Assembly: GCF_003944755.1 (NCBI RefSeq)
Contig: NZ_RWGU01000046.1
Location: 1-64,000 of the forward strand
DNA length: 64,000 bases
Source of the DNA: Rhodovulum robiginosum
GTDB lineage: Bacteria > Pseudomonadota > Alphaproteobacteria > Rhodobacterales > Rhodobacteraceae
Direction of reading: 5' to 3'
In this document: positions 9,027 through 17,463 of the stretch, in pieces
How the letters are laid out: the number at the start of each line of letters is the position of its first letter
Position numbering within the stretch: position 1 is the stretch's first letter
Translations under genes and position numbers: made by a program
Notes under the pieces: generated by a model
Told to the model about the DNA's origin: nothing
The model's input: the letters and a program-made list of their open reading frames with translations, nothing else
Databases searched by the model: none

Positions 9027-10385
9027 CTAGCCCCCCAGCACGCGCGGCAGCCACAGTGTGAGCGCCGGGAAGGCAAGGATCAGCGTCACGCGCACCAGTT
9101 CGGCACCGAAGAAGGGCATTACGCCCTTGAAGGTCTCGATCATGGGCGTGTCGCGGGCCAGCGCCGAGATAACGAAGACATTCATGCCCACCGGCGGCGT
9201 TATCAGCCCCAGTTCCACCACGACAAGGGCGAGGATGCCGAACCAGATCTTCAGGTCGTCGGTGCTCATCCCATAGCCCGCGCCCTCGGCCATCTGGTAG
9301 AGGCCGCCGTTGATCTCGACCAGCACCGGCCAGAAGAACGGGATAACGAGCAGGATCATCGACAGGCTGTCCATCAGGCAGCCCAGCAGGATCAGCGCCA
9401 GCAAGAGCAAAACCATCACCGTCATGGGTGCCATCCCCGAGGCGACGATCCATTCGGCCGTGGCCTGGGGCAGCCCGACGCGGGACATGAAGATCTTCAT
9501 CAGCTCCGCGCCCAGCAGGATCAGGTAGATCATCCCCGTGGTCGAGGCGGTTTCCAACAGCGAGTCGCGCATCGCGCCGAGGCCCAGCCGGCCGCGCAGG
9601 GTGCCGTAGAGCCAGACCAGGAACACGCCTACCGCCGCGCCAGGCGTGGGGTTGTAAAAGCCGCCGTAGATGCCGCCCAGCACGATCGCGAAGATCGCCA
9701 GCACCGGCATCACCCCGATGGTGGCCGCGCGGAACTCGGCCCCGTCCAGCGCCCCTGTCGCCGGCCCCGCCGAGGGGCGGATCGTCACGTAGGCCGCGAT
9801 GGTCAGCAGAAACAGGATCACCGCCAGCGCGCCGGGCAGCATCGCGGCCATGAACATGGTCACGATGTTGGCCTCGACGATGATCGCATAGATGATCAGA
9901 ACGACCGAGGGCGGGATCAGGATGCCCAGCACCCCGCCGGCGGCCAGCGTCCCGGTGGCCAGCGCGCCGGAGTAGTTGTAGCGTTTCAGCTCGGGCAGGG
10001 CGACCTTGCCCATGGTCGACGCCGTGGCCAGCGACGAGCCGCAGACCGCGCCGAAGCCCGCGCAGGCGGCAATGGCCGCCATCGCGGTGCCGCCCCGCAT
10101 CCAGCCAAGCCAGGCATTGCCCGCCCTGAACAGCGCGCTCGACAGTCCCGCCTTTGACGCGATGGCGCCCATCAGCACGAACATCGGCACGACGCTGAGG
10201 TCGTAGATCGAGAACTGCCCGTAGGCCAGCGTCTTGAGCTGGTTCAACATCAGTGCCGGGCCGTTGACCAGCGCGATGCCGATGCCGCCCACCAGGATCA
10301 TTGCGTAGGCGATGGGCATCCGCAGCGCGATCAGGACGATCAGCACGACAAGCCCGCCTAGCCCCATGGACAGGGCGTCAATCAT
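9027..10385 (-). CDS. dctM: TRAP transporter large permease (DctM)
   Basis: 452 aa and almost entirely hydrophobic, with about a dozen membrane segments. It matches DctM, the channel subunit of tripartite ATP-independent periplasmic transporters, which use a Na+ or H+ gradient. Conserved elements include the glycine-rich LAAGGVLGILIPPS stretch and the C-terminal ITPPVGMNVFVISAL stretch. It overlaps dctQ by 8 bases and is followed after 4 bases by the ThDP enzyme, so all four genes appear co-transcribed. Confidence 0.94.
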   Translation of the reverse strand: MIDALSMGLGGLVVLIVLIALRMPIAYAMILVGGIGIALVNGPALMLNQLKTLAYGQFSIYDLSVVPMFVLMGAIASKAGLSSALFRAGNAWLGWMRGGTAMAAIAACAGFGAVCGSSLATASTMGKVALPELKRYNYSGALATGTLAAGGVLGILIPPSVVLIIYAIIVEANIVTMFMAAMLPGALAVILFLLTIAAYVTIRPSAGPATGALDGAEFRAATIGVMPVLAIFAIVLGGIYGGFYNPTPGAAVGVFLVWLYGTLRGRLGLGAMRDSLLETASTTGMIYLILLGAELMKIFMSRVGLPQATAEWIVASGMAPMTVMVLLLLALILLGCLMDSLSMILLVIPFFWPVLVEINGGLYQMAEGAGYGMSTDDLKIWFGILALVVVELGLITPPVGMNVFVISALARDTPMIETFKGVMPFFGAELVRVTLILAFPALTLWLPRVLGG

Positions 10386-10899
10386 TGCGGTCTCCGTCGA
10401 TGCGCCCCTCGGCGGCCTCGATCAGGGTCATCGCCGCGGCAAGTGCCAGAAGGCCCAGCGAGACGAGGATCGGCACGAACGCGGTCCAGATCGGGAACTG
10501 CAATATCGTCGTGGTGTAGCCGTATTCGCGCTGGTCCCCCATGCCCAGCCACATGCGCCACAGCAACAACAGCGCAAAGAGCAGCGCCACGGCCGAGGCG
10601 GCCAGCCGGAACCGGGCGATCCAGCGCGGGGCCGCGCCCATGGTGAAGATGTCGGCGGTGACGTTCTTGCCGGTCAACTGGCAATAGGGCAGGAAGGCGA
10701 AGGCGGCGATGCCCACGCCCACCTGGGTCATCTCGAAATCGCCCGGGAAGGGTTTCCAGATAACGCCGCCGATCACCGACAGCACGTTCATGGCCACCAC
10801 GGCAAGCAGCAAGACACCGCCCAAAACCGCCCATGCGGTGATCATGTACGCGGCCACCGCGGCGACCCCGCGGCGGCGCTCGGCGGCGGACGGCGCCAT
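10378..10899 (-). CDS. dctQ: TRAP transporter small permease (DctQ)
   Basis: 173 aa with four predicted membrane segments, the usual size and topology of DctQ, which links the DctM channel to the periplasmic binding protein. The ATG at 10899 abuts the TGA of dctP (10902-10900), and the 3' end overlaps dctM. The sequence W..LPYCQLTGKNVTADIF resembles the conserved loop of the DctQ family. Confidence 0.9.
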   Translation of the reverse strand: MAPSAAERRRGVAAVAAYMITAWAVLGGVLLLAVVAMNVLSVIGGVIWKPFPGDFEMTQVGVGIAAFAFLPYCQLTGKNVTADIFTMGAAPRWIARFRLAASAVALLFALLLLWRMWLGMGDQREYGYTTTILQFPIWTAFVPILVSLGLLALAAAMTLIEAAEGRIDGDRND

Positions 10900-11937
10900 T
10901 CAGCGGCTGCCGTGCTCTTCGATCAGCGCGCGGGCCTTTTCGACCAGCGCGGCGCCGTCGATCCCCTTGCCCGAGACCTCGTCGATCCAGCGTTCGACCA
11001 CGGGCTCAAGCGCGGTGCGGAAGGCGGCGGTCTCTTCCTCGCTCAGCACGATATGTTCGTTGCCGGCCTTGGTGGCCAGCCCGATGCCGAAATCTTCGGT
11101 CGACCGCCAGACCTCGCCCACCTTTTTCAGCCAGTCCGGCCCCGAGGCATCGCGAAAGGCCTTTTGCACATCTTCGGGCAGGCTGTCCCAGCGGGCCTTG
11201 TTCATGGAAACCTGAAAGGTGGTGGTGCCGAACCGTGCCTGGTCGGCGCCCTCGATCTGGTATTCGGTCTGCTCCTGGATCTTGAGCGGCGGGATGATCT
11301 CGAACGGGATCAGCGCGCCATCGACCACGCCCTTTTGCAGGGCCTGCGGCAGTTCGGGCACCGGCATGGCGACGGGCGTGGCCCCCAGCGCCTCGAGAAC
11401 CCATGCGCCGGTGCGGGTGGGGATGCGCATCTTCTTTCCCGCCAGGTCGGCCGGGCTGCGCACGGGCGTGTTGCGCATATGGATCGCCTGGCCCGAATGG
11501 ACATGCAGGAACATCACCTCGACGCCCTTGTATTCCTCTGCCAGGTCGCTTTCGAACATGTCGTAGAGCGCGAGGTTGGCGGCCACCGGGTCGTTGACGT
11601 AGACGAAGGGCAACTCCATCACCTCGGTGCGCGGGAACAGGCCAGGGGTATACCCGTTCACCGTCCAGACCAGATCGACCACGCCGTCGCGCACCTGGTT
11701 GATCAGTTCCGGCGGGCGGCCGCCCAGCGTCATCGACGGGAAGATCTCGATCTTCACCTTGCCGCCGGCGTTCTCTTCGACCTGCCGGGCCCAGGGCGCC
11801 AGCATCTCGCTATGGGACGGCGCCTTGGCGCCGAGGAAGTGGTGCAGTTTGAACGTGTACTCCTGTGCCGAGGCGGCGGTGCCGGTCAGTGCCAGGATGC
11901 CCGTGGCCAGTGCAGCCTTCAGGATCGTGCGTCTCAT
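10900..11937 (-). CDS. dctP: TRAP transporter periplasmic substrate-binding protein (DctP)
   Basis: 345 aa. A Sec signal peptide (MRRTILKAALATGILAL... cleaving near AASAQE) precedes a DctP/TAXI-type binding domain. A conserved Arg for binding the substrate carboxylate is expected in the MRIPTRTGAW region (about residue 180). First gene of the dctPQM-ThDP operon; the 89-base gap upstream (11938-12026) must hold its promoter or is read through from the iorB-like gene. The substrate is unknown; TRAP systems mostly import organic acids. Confidence 0.93.
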   Translation of the reverse strand: MRRTILKAALATGILALTGTAASAQEYTFKLHHFLGAKAPSHSEMLAPWARQVEENAGGKVKIEIFPSMTLGGRPPELINQVRDGVVDLVWTVNGYTPGLFPRTEVMELPFVYVNDPVAANLALYDMFESDLAEEYKGVEVMFLHVHSGQAIHMRNTPVRSPADLAGKKMRIPTRTGAWVLEALGATPVAMPVPELPQALQKGVVDGALIPFEIIPPLKIQEQTEYQIEGADQARFGTTTFQVSMNKARWDSLPEDVQKAFRDASGPDWLKKVGEVWRSTEDFGIGLATKAGNEHIVLSEEETAAFRTALEPVVERWIDEVSGKGIDGAALVEKARALIEEHGSR

Positions 11938-12026
11938 AACGTTTCCTCCCTGTCTGAGACTTTTCGCCTACCATACGGGTTTTGACGCCCCTGCCTAGGG
12001 CCTCAGTCCGAGCGTTTCAGTCGGTT

Positions 12027-14138
12027 TTATGCAAAGCGCACAGCGTGATGCAGCGGCAGGCGGCGGTGGCGCTCGCCCGTCAGAGCGAACAGCGCATTGG
12101 CCAGCGCCGGGGCGGCGGGGGGCGTTGCGGGCTCGCCCACGCCGGCGGGCTTGCCGCCGCTTTGAAGGATGCAGGTCTCGATGGCGGGAAGCTGTCCGAG
12201 GCGCAGTTCGCGGGAGCTGTCGAAATTGGCTTGTTCGACGGCGCCGCCGGCCAGCGTGATCTCGCCGTAGATCGCGGCCGAAAGACCGAAAAGCGCGCCA
12301 GAGACGATCTGCGCCTCGACGATGCCCGGGTCGAGGGCGCGGCCCACGTCCATGGCGCAGCAAAGCCGTTCGAGGCGGATGCCGGCCTCGGTCCGGCAAA
12401 TTTCGACAACCTGCGCAGTGGGGGCCCCGAAAGACCAGCAGAACGCCACCCCGCGGGCATGGCCGGGCGGGGGCGGTGTGCCCCAGCCGGCGATTTCGGC
12501 GGCCCTCTCCAGCACCTTGGCGGCGCGTGCGCTTTCGCCCCGCATCAGGTTCAGCCGCATCTCGACCGGGTCCAGCCCGGCGGCGGCGGCGATTTCGTCA
12601 AGGAAGCTTTCCAGAAAGAAGGTGTTGTGCGAATAGCCCACCGAGCGCCACGACCCCACCGGGATGCCGATATCGGCCCGATAGCCGCGAGCGCGAAAAT
12701 CCGCGATCGCGTAGGGCTGGTCGAAGGCGCCCTCCAGCAACATCTTGTCGGGGCCGGGCGGCACGTAGCCGACCACCCGCCGGGCCTGTTCGGCCAAGAC
12801 CGAAGGCCCGGCGATATCGAGGCTCAGCGCCGCGGGACCGCTTGCCCCCGCTTGCCCCCGCAGCCGGGCGATCATGGCGGGGCGGTAGAAGTCATGGGAC
12901 ATATCCTCTGCCCGGCTCCAGGCGAGGCAGACCGGGCGGCCGGGCACGGCGCGGGCCAGCCGCGCGGCCTGGTCGGAAAAGTCGAACTCGGCCCGCCGCC
13001 CGAAACCGCCGCCCATCGGGGTGACATGCAGCGTCACGTCGCGGGGCTTGAGGCCGACGGCCCTGGCCGCCCTTTCGCGCGCCAGCAGCGGCGCCTGGGT
13101 GCCGGCCCAGAGCGTCAGGCGTCCATCGCCGTAAAGCGCCGTGGCGGTCATCGGCTCCATCGTGGCATGGGCGAGATAGGGGACACGGTATTCGGCCTCG
13201 ATAGGCTTTTCGGCGCCAAGCGCGGCCTCGACATCGCCGCGCCGGCCCAGCGTGACAGTCGGGCGCCGGTCGAAGGCCGCCGCGATGGCGCCGAAGGCGG
13301 CGTCGGTGTCGGCCGGGCCGCTGGCCGGGCCCCAATCGGGTGCCAACGCCCGCGCGGCGCGCATCGCCGTCCAGGTGTCTCGGGCGATGACACCGACACC
13401 GGCGCCAATCTCGACGACCTTCACCACCCCCGGTATCGCCAGCGCGGGCCCGGCGTCGACGCCCCGCAGCGTGCCGCCGAAATGCGGGCACATCCGCACC
13501 GTGGCAAACAGCATCCCCTCGGCGCGGATGTCGCCGGCATAGCGGGTGCGGCCATGCACCTTGTCGGCCATGTCGGGCCGGGGCAGGGCGCGGCCCAGCA
13601 GGCGCCAGTCGCGGCTGGGTTTGAGCCGTGGCCGGCGCGGCGGGCGCTGCTTCGCCGCCGCCGCGGCCAGTGCGGCGTAAGGCAGGCGCGTGCCGTCCGG
13701 GGCGACCACCGCGCCGTCCTGGGTGCGCAGGGTCTCGGGCGGCTGGCCCAGGCGCCTTGCGGCCGCGGCCACCAGCATCGCCCGCGCCGCGGCGCCGGCC
13801 CTGCGCATGCGCAGATAGGCGTCGCGCGTCGAGGTCGACCCGCCGGTGATCTGCATGCCCATCAGCCGCCCCGTCACGCGCATCGCGCCGGCGGCCCACC
13901 GGGTGAGCCGTGTCTCACGATAGGCGGCAAAGGGCAGACCCGCCACCAGCAACGCGCCGTTGGCATAGCTCCGCGAGGGGGCGCCGTGGGCCACCGAGAA
14001 GCTGCCCCAGTCGAGGTCCATCTCCTCGGCCACCAGCGCGGCCAGCGTCGTCTGCACACCCTGGCCCATCTCGGCGCGGGGCACGATCACCGTGATCGTC
14101 TCGCCATCGATCTCGACATAGGGTGTCAGGCGCACCAC
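12027..14138 (-). CDS. Molybdopterin-binding subunit of an IorB-type hydroxylase (xanthine dehydrogenase family)
   Basis: 703 aa. The sequence matches the molybdenum subunit of isoquinoline 1-oxidoreductase/aldehyde dehydrogenase enzymes: PRAEMGQGVQTTLAALVAEE near the N-terminus, GGGFGRRAEFDF (MoCo-binding Q/GGGFGR-type loop), and a C-terminal GVGE whose Glu is the family's catalytic base. These enzymes hydroxylate N-heterocycles or aldehydes with water. The start is GTG at 14138, three bases after the iorA-like stop. Most relatives carry a Tat-type N-terminal extension of roughly 40-60 residues; here the protein starts at the mature region and no extension is possible without entering the upstream gene. 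Confidence 0.85.
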   Translation of the reverse strand: MVRLTPYVEIDGETITVIVPRAEMGQGVQTTLAALVAEEMDLDWGSFSVAHGAPSRSYANGALLVAGLPFAAYRETRLTRWAAGAMRVTGRLMGMQITGGSTSTRDAYLRMRRAGAAARAMLVAAAARRLGQPPETLRTQDGAVVAPDGTRLPYAALAAAAAKQRPPRRPRLKPSRDWRLLGRALPRPDMADKVHGRTRYAGDIRAEGMLFATVRMCPHFGGTLRGVDAGPALAIPGVVKVVEIGAGVGVIARDTWTAMRAARALAPDWGPASGPADTDAAFGAIAAAFDRRPTVTLGRRGDVEAALGAEKPIEAEYRVPYLAHATMEPMTATALYGDGRLTLWAGTQAPLLARERAARAVGLKPRDVTLHVTPMGGGFGRRAEFDFSDQAARLARAVPGRPVCLAWSRAEDMSHDFYRPAMIARLRGQAGASGPAALSLDIAGPSVLAEQARRVVGYVPPGPDKMLLEGAFDQPYAIADFRARGYRADIGIPVGSWRSVGYSHNTFFLESFLDEIAAAAGLDPVEMRLNLMRGESARAAKVLERAAEIAGWGTPPPPGHARGVAFCWSFGAPTAQVVEICRTEAGIRLERLCCAMDVGRALDPGIVEAQIVSGALFGLSAAIYGEITLAGGAVEQANFDSSRELRLGQLPAIETCILQSGGKPAGVGEPATPPAAPALANALFALTGERHRRLPLHHAVRFA

Positions 14139-14141
14139 AAC

Positions 14142-14588
14142 TCAGCCCTCGCGCAGTTGCCGGGCGGCATGGTGGATCGCGGCGCGGATGCGCGGGCCGG
14201 TGCCGCAGCGGCAGATATGCCCGGCCATGGCGGCGTCGATCTCGGCATCGGTGGGGCTGTCGGTGCGGGCCAGAAGGGCCGCCGCCGCCATCACGTGGCC
14301 CGGCTGGCAATAGCCGCATTGCGCCACCTGATGCGCAATCCAGGCATCCTGCACCGGGCCGGCGGCCAGCCCCTCGATGGTGGTCACCTCGGCGCTGACC
14401 TTGCCTACGGGCAGTTGGCACGCGGCCACCGCCCGGCCCGCCACATGTACCGTGCACGCCCCGCACAGCCCCGTGCCGCAGCCATATTTGGTGCCGGTCA
14501 GACCGAGGACATCGCGCAGCACCCACAAGAGCGGCATCGCGGGGTCGGCGTCGACGCGGTGGCGTGTGCCGTTGACCGTTATCTGCAT
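14142..14588 (-). CDS. 2Fe-2S subunit of an IorA-type hydroxylase
   Basis: 148 aa. It has an N-terminal plant-type ferredoxin cluster site (CGTGLCGAC plus a later C, residues about 40-60) and the C-terminal second cluster motif CGYC...CRC (about 100-135). This is the standard two-cluster small subunit that passes electrons from the molybdenum subunit to an acceptor. The intervening FAD subunit of xanthine dehydrogenases is absent, as in IorAB-type enzymes, which often use a cytochrome acceptor. It directly precedes the iorB-like gene with a 3-base gap. Confidence 0.92.
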   Translation of the reverse strand: MQITVNGTRHRVDADPAMPLLWVLRDVLGLTGTKYGCGTGLCGACTVHVAGRAVAACQLPVGKVSAEVTTIEGLAAGPVQDAWIAHQVAQCGYCQPGHVMAAAALLARTDSPTDAEIDAAMAGHICRCGTGPRIRAAIHHAARQLREG

Positions 14589-14622
14589 GGGCCGCCTTGC
14601 CTCTCGGCGTGTCGGGGGTGGT

Positions 14623-15348
14623 TCAGCCGTCGGCGGGCGGGTCGCCGGCCGCCTCTTGCCTGTCGGCCAGCACCAGCGCGAGGATCAGCGCGCCCAGATA
14701 GCCGTAGAACCCGGCCGCAACGCCGGTGGTCAGCATCGGTGGCAGCACCGTGGAAACGAGGTAGAGAACGACCTCCGCCGCGATCCCCGCCACCGCGGCC
14801 AGCAGCGCGGCGGCCAGCAGCGTCTCAAGGTAGGTGCCCTGGAACGCGCGCCACGCGGCGCGCGGCCCCATCGTGTCGCCCAGCGCCGCGGTGCGCAGCA
14901 TTGGCGAGAACCGCAATAGCAGCGCGCCGAGGGCGAGGGCGACCAATGGCAGCCCGGCCGCGCCGGCCACCATGCTGGGCAGCGCCAGCGGCAACAGGCG
15001 CGTCAGCACCCTGGTATGGACGGGCGTCCAGGGCCAGAGCCGCGCGTCGGGCACGTCTGCCAGCGTCCGCGCCAGCGCGGTGAAAAGCAAAACGCCGGGG
15101 ACCATCAGGAGCACCGGCACCAGCAGGAAGAAGGCCATCGCGCGCGGCGAGGTGGCCACGGGGCCCGCCACCACGAACGCCTCGCCCGGCAGAACTGCCG
15201 CCAGCGCGCCTGCGATCAGTGCCACGGGAAGGAACGGCAGCAGGCCGAGGGTCAAGAGCCGCGCCCGGCCGGTCAGGCGGCGCAGGCTCCTCGTGACCAT
15301 CTCCAGCGCGTTGGGCAGGAGGTCGGCAACTGAATGATCGGCACTCAT
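14623..15348 (-). CDS. Multi-pass membrane protein of unknown function
   Basis: 241 aa with about five or six hydrophobic segments, for example [19 protein letters not shown] and [13 protein letters not shown], and a polar C-terminus. I do not recognise the family; the length and topology are compatible with small DUF-type integral membrane proteins. It lies 34 bases upstream of the iorA-like gene on the same strand and may be co-transcribed. No catalytic motif is visible. Confidence 0.75.
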   Translation of the reverse strand: MSADHSVADLLPNALEMVTRSLRRLTGRARLLTLGLLPFLPVALIAGALAAVLPGEAFVVAGPVATSPRAMAFFLLVPVLLMVPGVLLFTALARTLADVPDARLWPWTPVHTRVLTRLLPLALPSMVAGAAGLPLVALALGALLLRFSPMLRTAALGDTMGPRAAWRAFQGTYLETLLAAALLAAVAGIAAEVVLYLVSTVLPPMLTTGVAAGFYGYLGALILALVLADRQEAAGDPPADG

Positions 15349-15453
15349 GGCGGTGTCCCTTTCATCTGGCGAGGCCCGGGGCGGGTTTAGCCTAGCGGGC
15401 CGGCGGTCGAAAGGGCAGGGGGCAGCGGCGTGGCGCGACGAATAGCCTGAACG

Positions 15454-15482
15454 AAAAAGGGCGCCCGGTGACGGGCGCCCTT
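15454..15482 (-). terminator. Rho-independent terminator of the cold-shock gene
   Basis: On the minus strand a 10-bp stem (AAGGGCGCCC / GGGCGCCCTT, 15457-15466 with 15473-15482) with a 6-base loop is followed by a T-run (the complement of AAAAA at 15454-15458). It lies about 20 bases after the csp stop codon. Confidence 0.85.
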
Positions 15483-15502
15483 AAGATCGGTCGAGGGGCG
15501 GT

Positions 15503-15709
15503 TTACGCCAGGGCGATGTTGGTCGCGCTCTCGCGGCCGTCGCGGCCGGCCTCGATGTCGAAGGTCACTTTCTGGTTGTCGGCGAGCGTGCGCAGGCCGG
15601 CGCGCTCCAGCGCGGTGATGTGCACGAACACATCCTTGCTGCTGCCATCGGGGGCAATGAAGCCGTAACCTTTAGTTTCGTTGAACCATTTCACGGTGCC
15701 AGTGGCCAT
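15503..15709 (-). CDS. cspA: Cold-shock domain protein
   Basis: 68 aa, a single OB-fold. RNP1 is KGYGFI (K-G-Y/F-G-F-I) and RNP2 is DVFVHITA, both needed to bind single-stranded nucleic acid. Csp proteins act as RNA chaperones in cold or stationary phase. The start at 15709 ([10 protein letters not shown]) is the family start and has CTAGGAGA upstream; a longer open frame to 15832 is not used. A strong terminator follows. The leader carries an inverted repeat (15759-15788), as expected for a structured csp leader. Confidence 0.96.
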   Translation of the reverse strand: MATGTVKWFNETKGYGFIAPDGSSKDVFVHITALERAGLRTLADNQKVTFDIEAGRDGRESATNIALA

Positions 15710-15758
15710 CCGTCGTCTCCTAGTTTCATGCCACTCGCGGAAGTGCAGCGGCCCGGCT

Positions 15759-15788
15759 CTGTCAGTCGTCGATCGAGGTAACTGACAG
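15759..15788. promoter_or_regulatory. Inverted repeat in the cold-shock gene leader
   Basis: CTGTCAGT at 15759-15766 is complementary to ACTGACAG at 15781-15788, with 14 bases between. It lies 50-79 bases upstream of the csp start codon. In RNA it gives an 8-bp stem; in DNA it could be an operator. Possible -10-like TATAGG (15832-15837) and -35-like TTGCAA (15859-15864) lie upstream on the minus strand, but their 21-base spacing is not standard. Confidence 0.45.
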
Positions 15789-16314
15789 CCGTTTGAAGGG
15801 AGACAGTGGTCGAAAGTCGTAACGTCGCGCACCTATACTTGGGGGCTTTGCCGAGTCGTTGCAAGAAAAATCGGCGGAGTTTTCCCCGGCCGGGCGCGTT
15901 GAAGGCGCGCATAGAATACCGACAGGAAGAGCAAACAGGCGCGAAACGGCATCGCCGCCACCCGAAAGAAGCCGACAAACAATCCCCGCCGAAAAAGCGG
16001 CGCTCTACGGACCGGGCGATGATCTGAACCCTGGTGCGGGGCGGTCCGTTCTGCCGCGCGGGCGGCAGGGCGAGATCGCCCTTGCCGACATCCGCGGCAT
16101 GGGCGGCGTTGGCCTGTTCGACACCGGATTCGATCTTGGACACGGTCCCCTCCTCGATGTCCTGCTGGGAGGGGACCGGGGAGCCACGTGTTCCAAACGG
16201 AGGGCCGGCCCGTGCCAACGGGTCGCGCCGAGCCGCCTGACGGGGGAGACAGAAGATTGCCAGACCGGCGCGAAGGGCGGATACTGGAACTATAATAATG
16301 GGAGGGAATGATAA
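15789..16314. other. Mostly non-coding gap with a possible small ORF
   Basis: This stretch lies between the divergent csp and SnoaL-like genes. A minus-strand GTG at 16143 with a strong GAGGAGGGG ribosome site opens a frame to 15691 (150 codons). Its first 50 or so codons look coding (high G/C third positions), but the rest looks random (CRFAPVCSSCRYS and similar) and the frame runs into the csp start. It may be a short real gene with a frameshift, or a chance frame. A TATAAT at 16291-16296 precedes the next gene by 18 bases but has no -35 partner at normal spacing. Confidence 0.3.
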
Positions 16315-16647
16315 ATGGCGATCTTCGAGAAGATGCATGCAGCGGTGGCGAACAACGACGCCGAGGCGTACCTGGACCTTTACGGCGACGACGCCGTTTT
16401 CGTGCGCCACCAGACGGGCGCGACCATGGGCAAGCCGCAATTTGCAGAGATGATCCGCAAGATGATGGCCTCGGACAAGATGAACATGGGCGACCGGCGC
16501 TGCATCTACGAGAACGACGACATCCTCGTGGTGCATTCCATCAACGACTACCCCGACGGCACGCGCGAGGCGGTGCTGATGGCCATGACCCTGAAGGACG
16601 GCAAGATCGACCGGGTCGAGACCGGGGCGACGCCGCTGTCGAAATAG
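16315..16647 (+). CDS. SnoaL/NTF2-like small protein
   Basis: 110 aa. The pattern AVANNDAEAYLDLYGDDAVFVRH...G...M...D is that of NTF2-fold proteins of the SnoaL-like type, which include small isomerases/hydrolases and many stress-linked proteins of unknown role. A GGGAGGG ribosome site lies 9-14 bases upstream. It stands alone, with the cold-shock gene divergent and a degenerate gene downstream. Substrate unknown. Confidence 0.75.
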   Translation: MAIFEKMHAAVANNDAEAYLDLYGDDAVFVRHQTGATMGKPQFAEMIRKMMASDKMNMGDRRCIYENDDILVVHSINDYPDGTREAVLMAMTLKDGKIDRVETGATPLSK

Positions 16648-16753
16648 GCGACCGCCGATATTCGGTGCCTGTGAGCTGACCGCCCTTGGTTGGGTCGGTC
16701 GGGTTCGTGGTGTGGTGCGTTGGTAGCCATCCTAGACACCCCCCGTCGCGTGG

Positions 16754-17019
16754 ATGCTGCACATGATCGTCCATGGCCGCAAGATGGAGGCGCTGCACGT
16801 CCCCGACGCTTGGCACATCCTGCCCGAGATCTATCCGCAGAAACCCAGGAAGGTGAAGATCACGCTGACGCTGGAGGAACCGGTGGCGAAATTCTATCGC
16901 GCCAACGGGCGGGGCTACCAGGCGCTGATCAACGACGTGCTGAACCTCAGGCGCAGCTGCGGCTGGCCAAGGTGATCGAGGGGCTGGAGGACAAGGGGCC
17001 GAGCGGGGAGCCGGTTTGA
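16754..17019 (+). pseudogene. Frameshifted BrnA-antitoxin-like remnant
   Basis: From 16754 the frame encodes PDAWHILPEIYPQKPRKVKITLTLEEPVAK.. and FYRANGRGYQALINDVLN, which fits the ribbon-helix-helix region of BrnA-family antitoxins (KxKVTLxLD, FFRxxGxGYxxxINxVL). After codon LN the frame loses similarity and stops at 16975. The expected C-terminal sequence (AQLRLAKVIEGLEDKG) continues in another frame up to 17019, so there is an indel near 16948-16955. No BrnT toxin gene is next to it. It is either a decayed orphan antitoxin or a sequencing error. Confidence 0.6.
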
Positions 17020-17043
17020 GGGGGTAGACAACGAGCCCCTTGA

Positions 17044-17463
17044 CTAATCTCGCGGCCCTCGCCGAAGTCGACGCAAGAAGGCGTTATAAGCGCCAAGGAG
17101 CTTGAGTTTTCTATCAAGATATGTTGCGGAGGCCGAAATGCAAAAAACGAAAGCGTAGAACAAATAGGGATCTATCGCACGGCCAGACTTTACTATCCCA
17201 AAATACATGAGATTGGAGACAAATAAAACCGCCAACACGACGCCGCTAACGGCCGCTAAGTGCGCAACTCGTTCTCGCCGATCAAGACTATTGCAGGAAT
17301 CGCTGGGGTAAGACTTCAAGGAAAAAAAGCTTCCGACTCCTGCACCAAGCCCTGAAAGCGACAAGGCTGTGATGAATTCGTAAAACCCGAGCAGCTGGGG
17401 CCCCTTAATGAGCCATGGAATTAGCGCCGCTGCCCCAGCGGCTCGCAGAGTCGGAGGTATCAT
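17044..17463 (-). CDS. Small membrane protein in an AT-rich island, no known family
   Basis: 139 aa with three hydrophobic segments (roughly residues 25-45, 70-90 and 98-115) and a very basic C-terminus (RRLRRGPRD). Base and codon use are clearly richer in A/T than those of all neighbours. It overlaps the upstream secreted-protein gene by 4 bases (ATGA-type), so the pair is one unit. I cannot assign a function. The pairing of a secreted and a membrane protein suggests a joint envelope role; that is inference only. Confidence 0.6.
   Translation of the reverse strand: MIPPTLRAAGAAALIPWLIKGPQLLGFYEFITALSLSGLGAGVGSFFSLKSYPSDSCNSLDRRERVAHLAAVSGVVLAVLFVSNLMYFGIVKSGRAIDPYLFYAFVFCISASATYLDRKLKLLGAYNAFLRRLRRGPRD

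Noticed and set aside
11982-15083. Very long plus-strand open frame (1033 codons) opposite the IorAB genes
   Set aside because: High G+C makes stop-free antisense frames. The minus strand has clear protein family motifs, and the plus frame has low-complexity Arg/Gly/Pro/Ala sequence.
16257-16296. Sigma-70 promoter of the SnoaL-like gene (TTGCCA and TATAAT)
   Set aside because: The TATAAT is good, but the spacing to TTGCCA is 28 bases, far from the usual 16-18.
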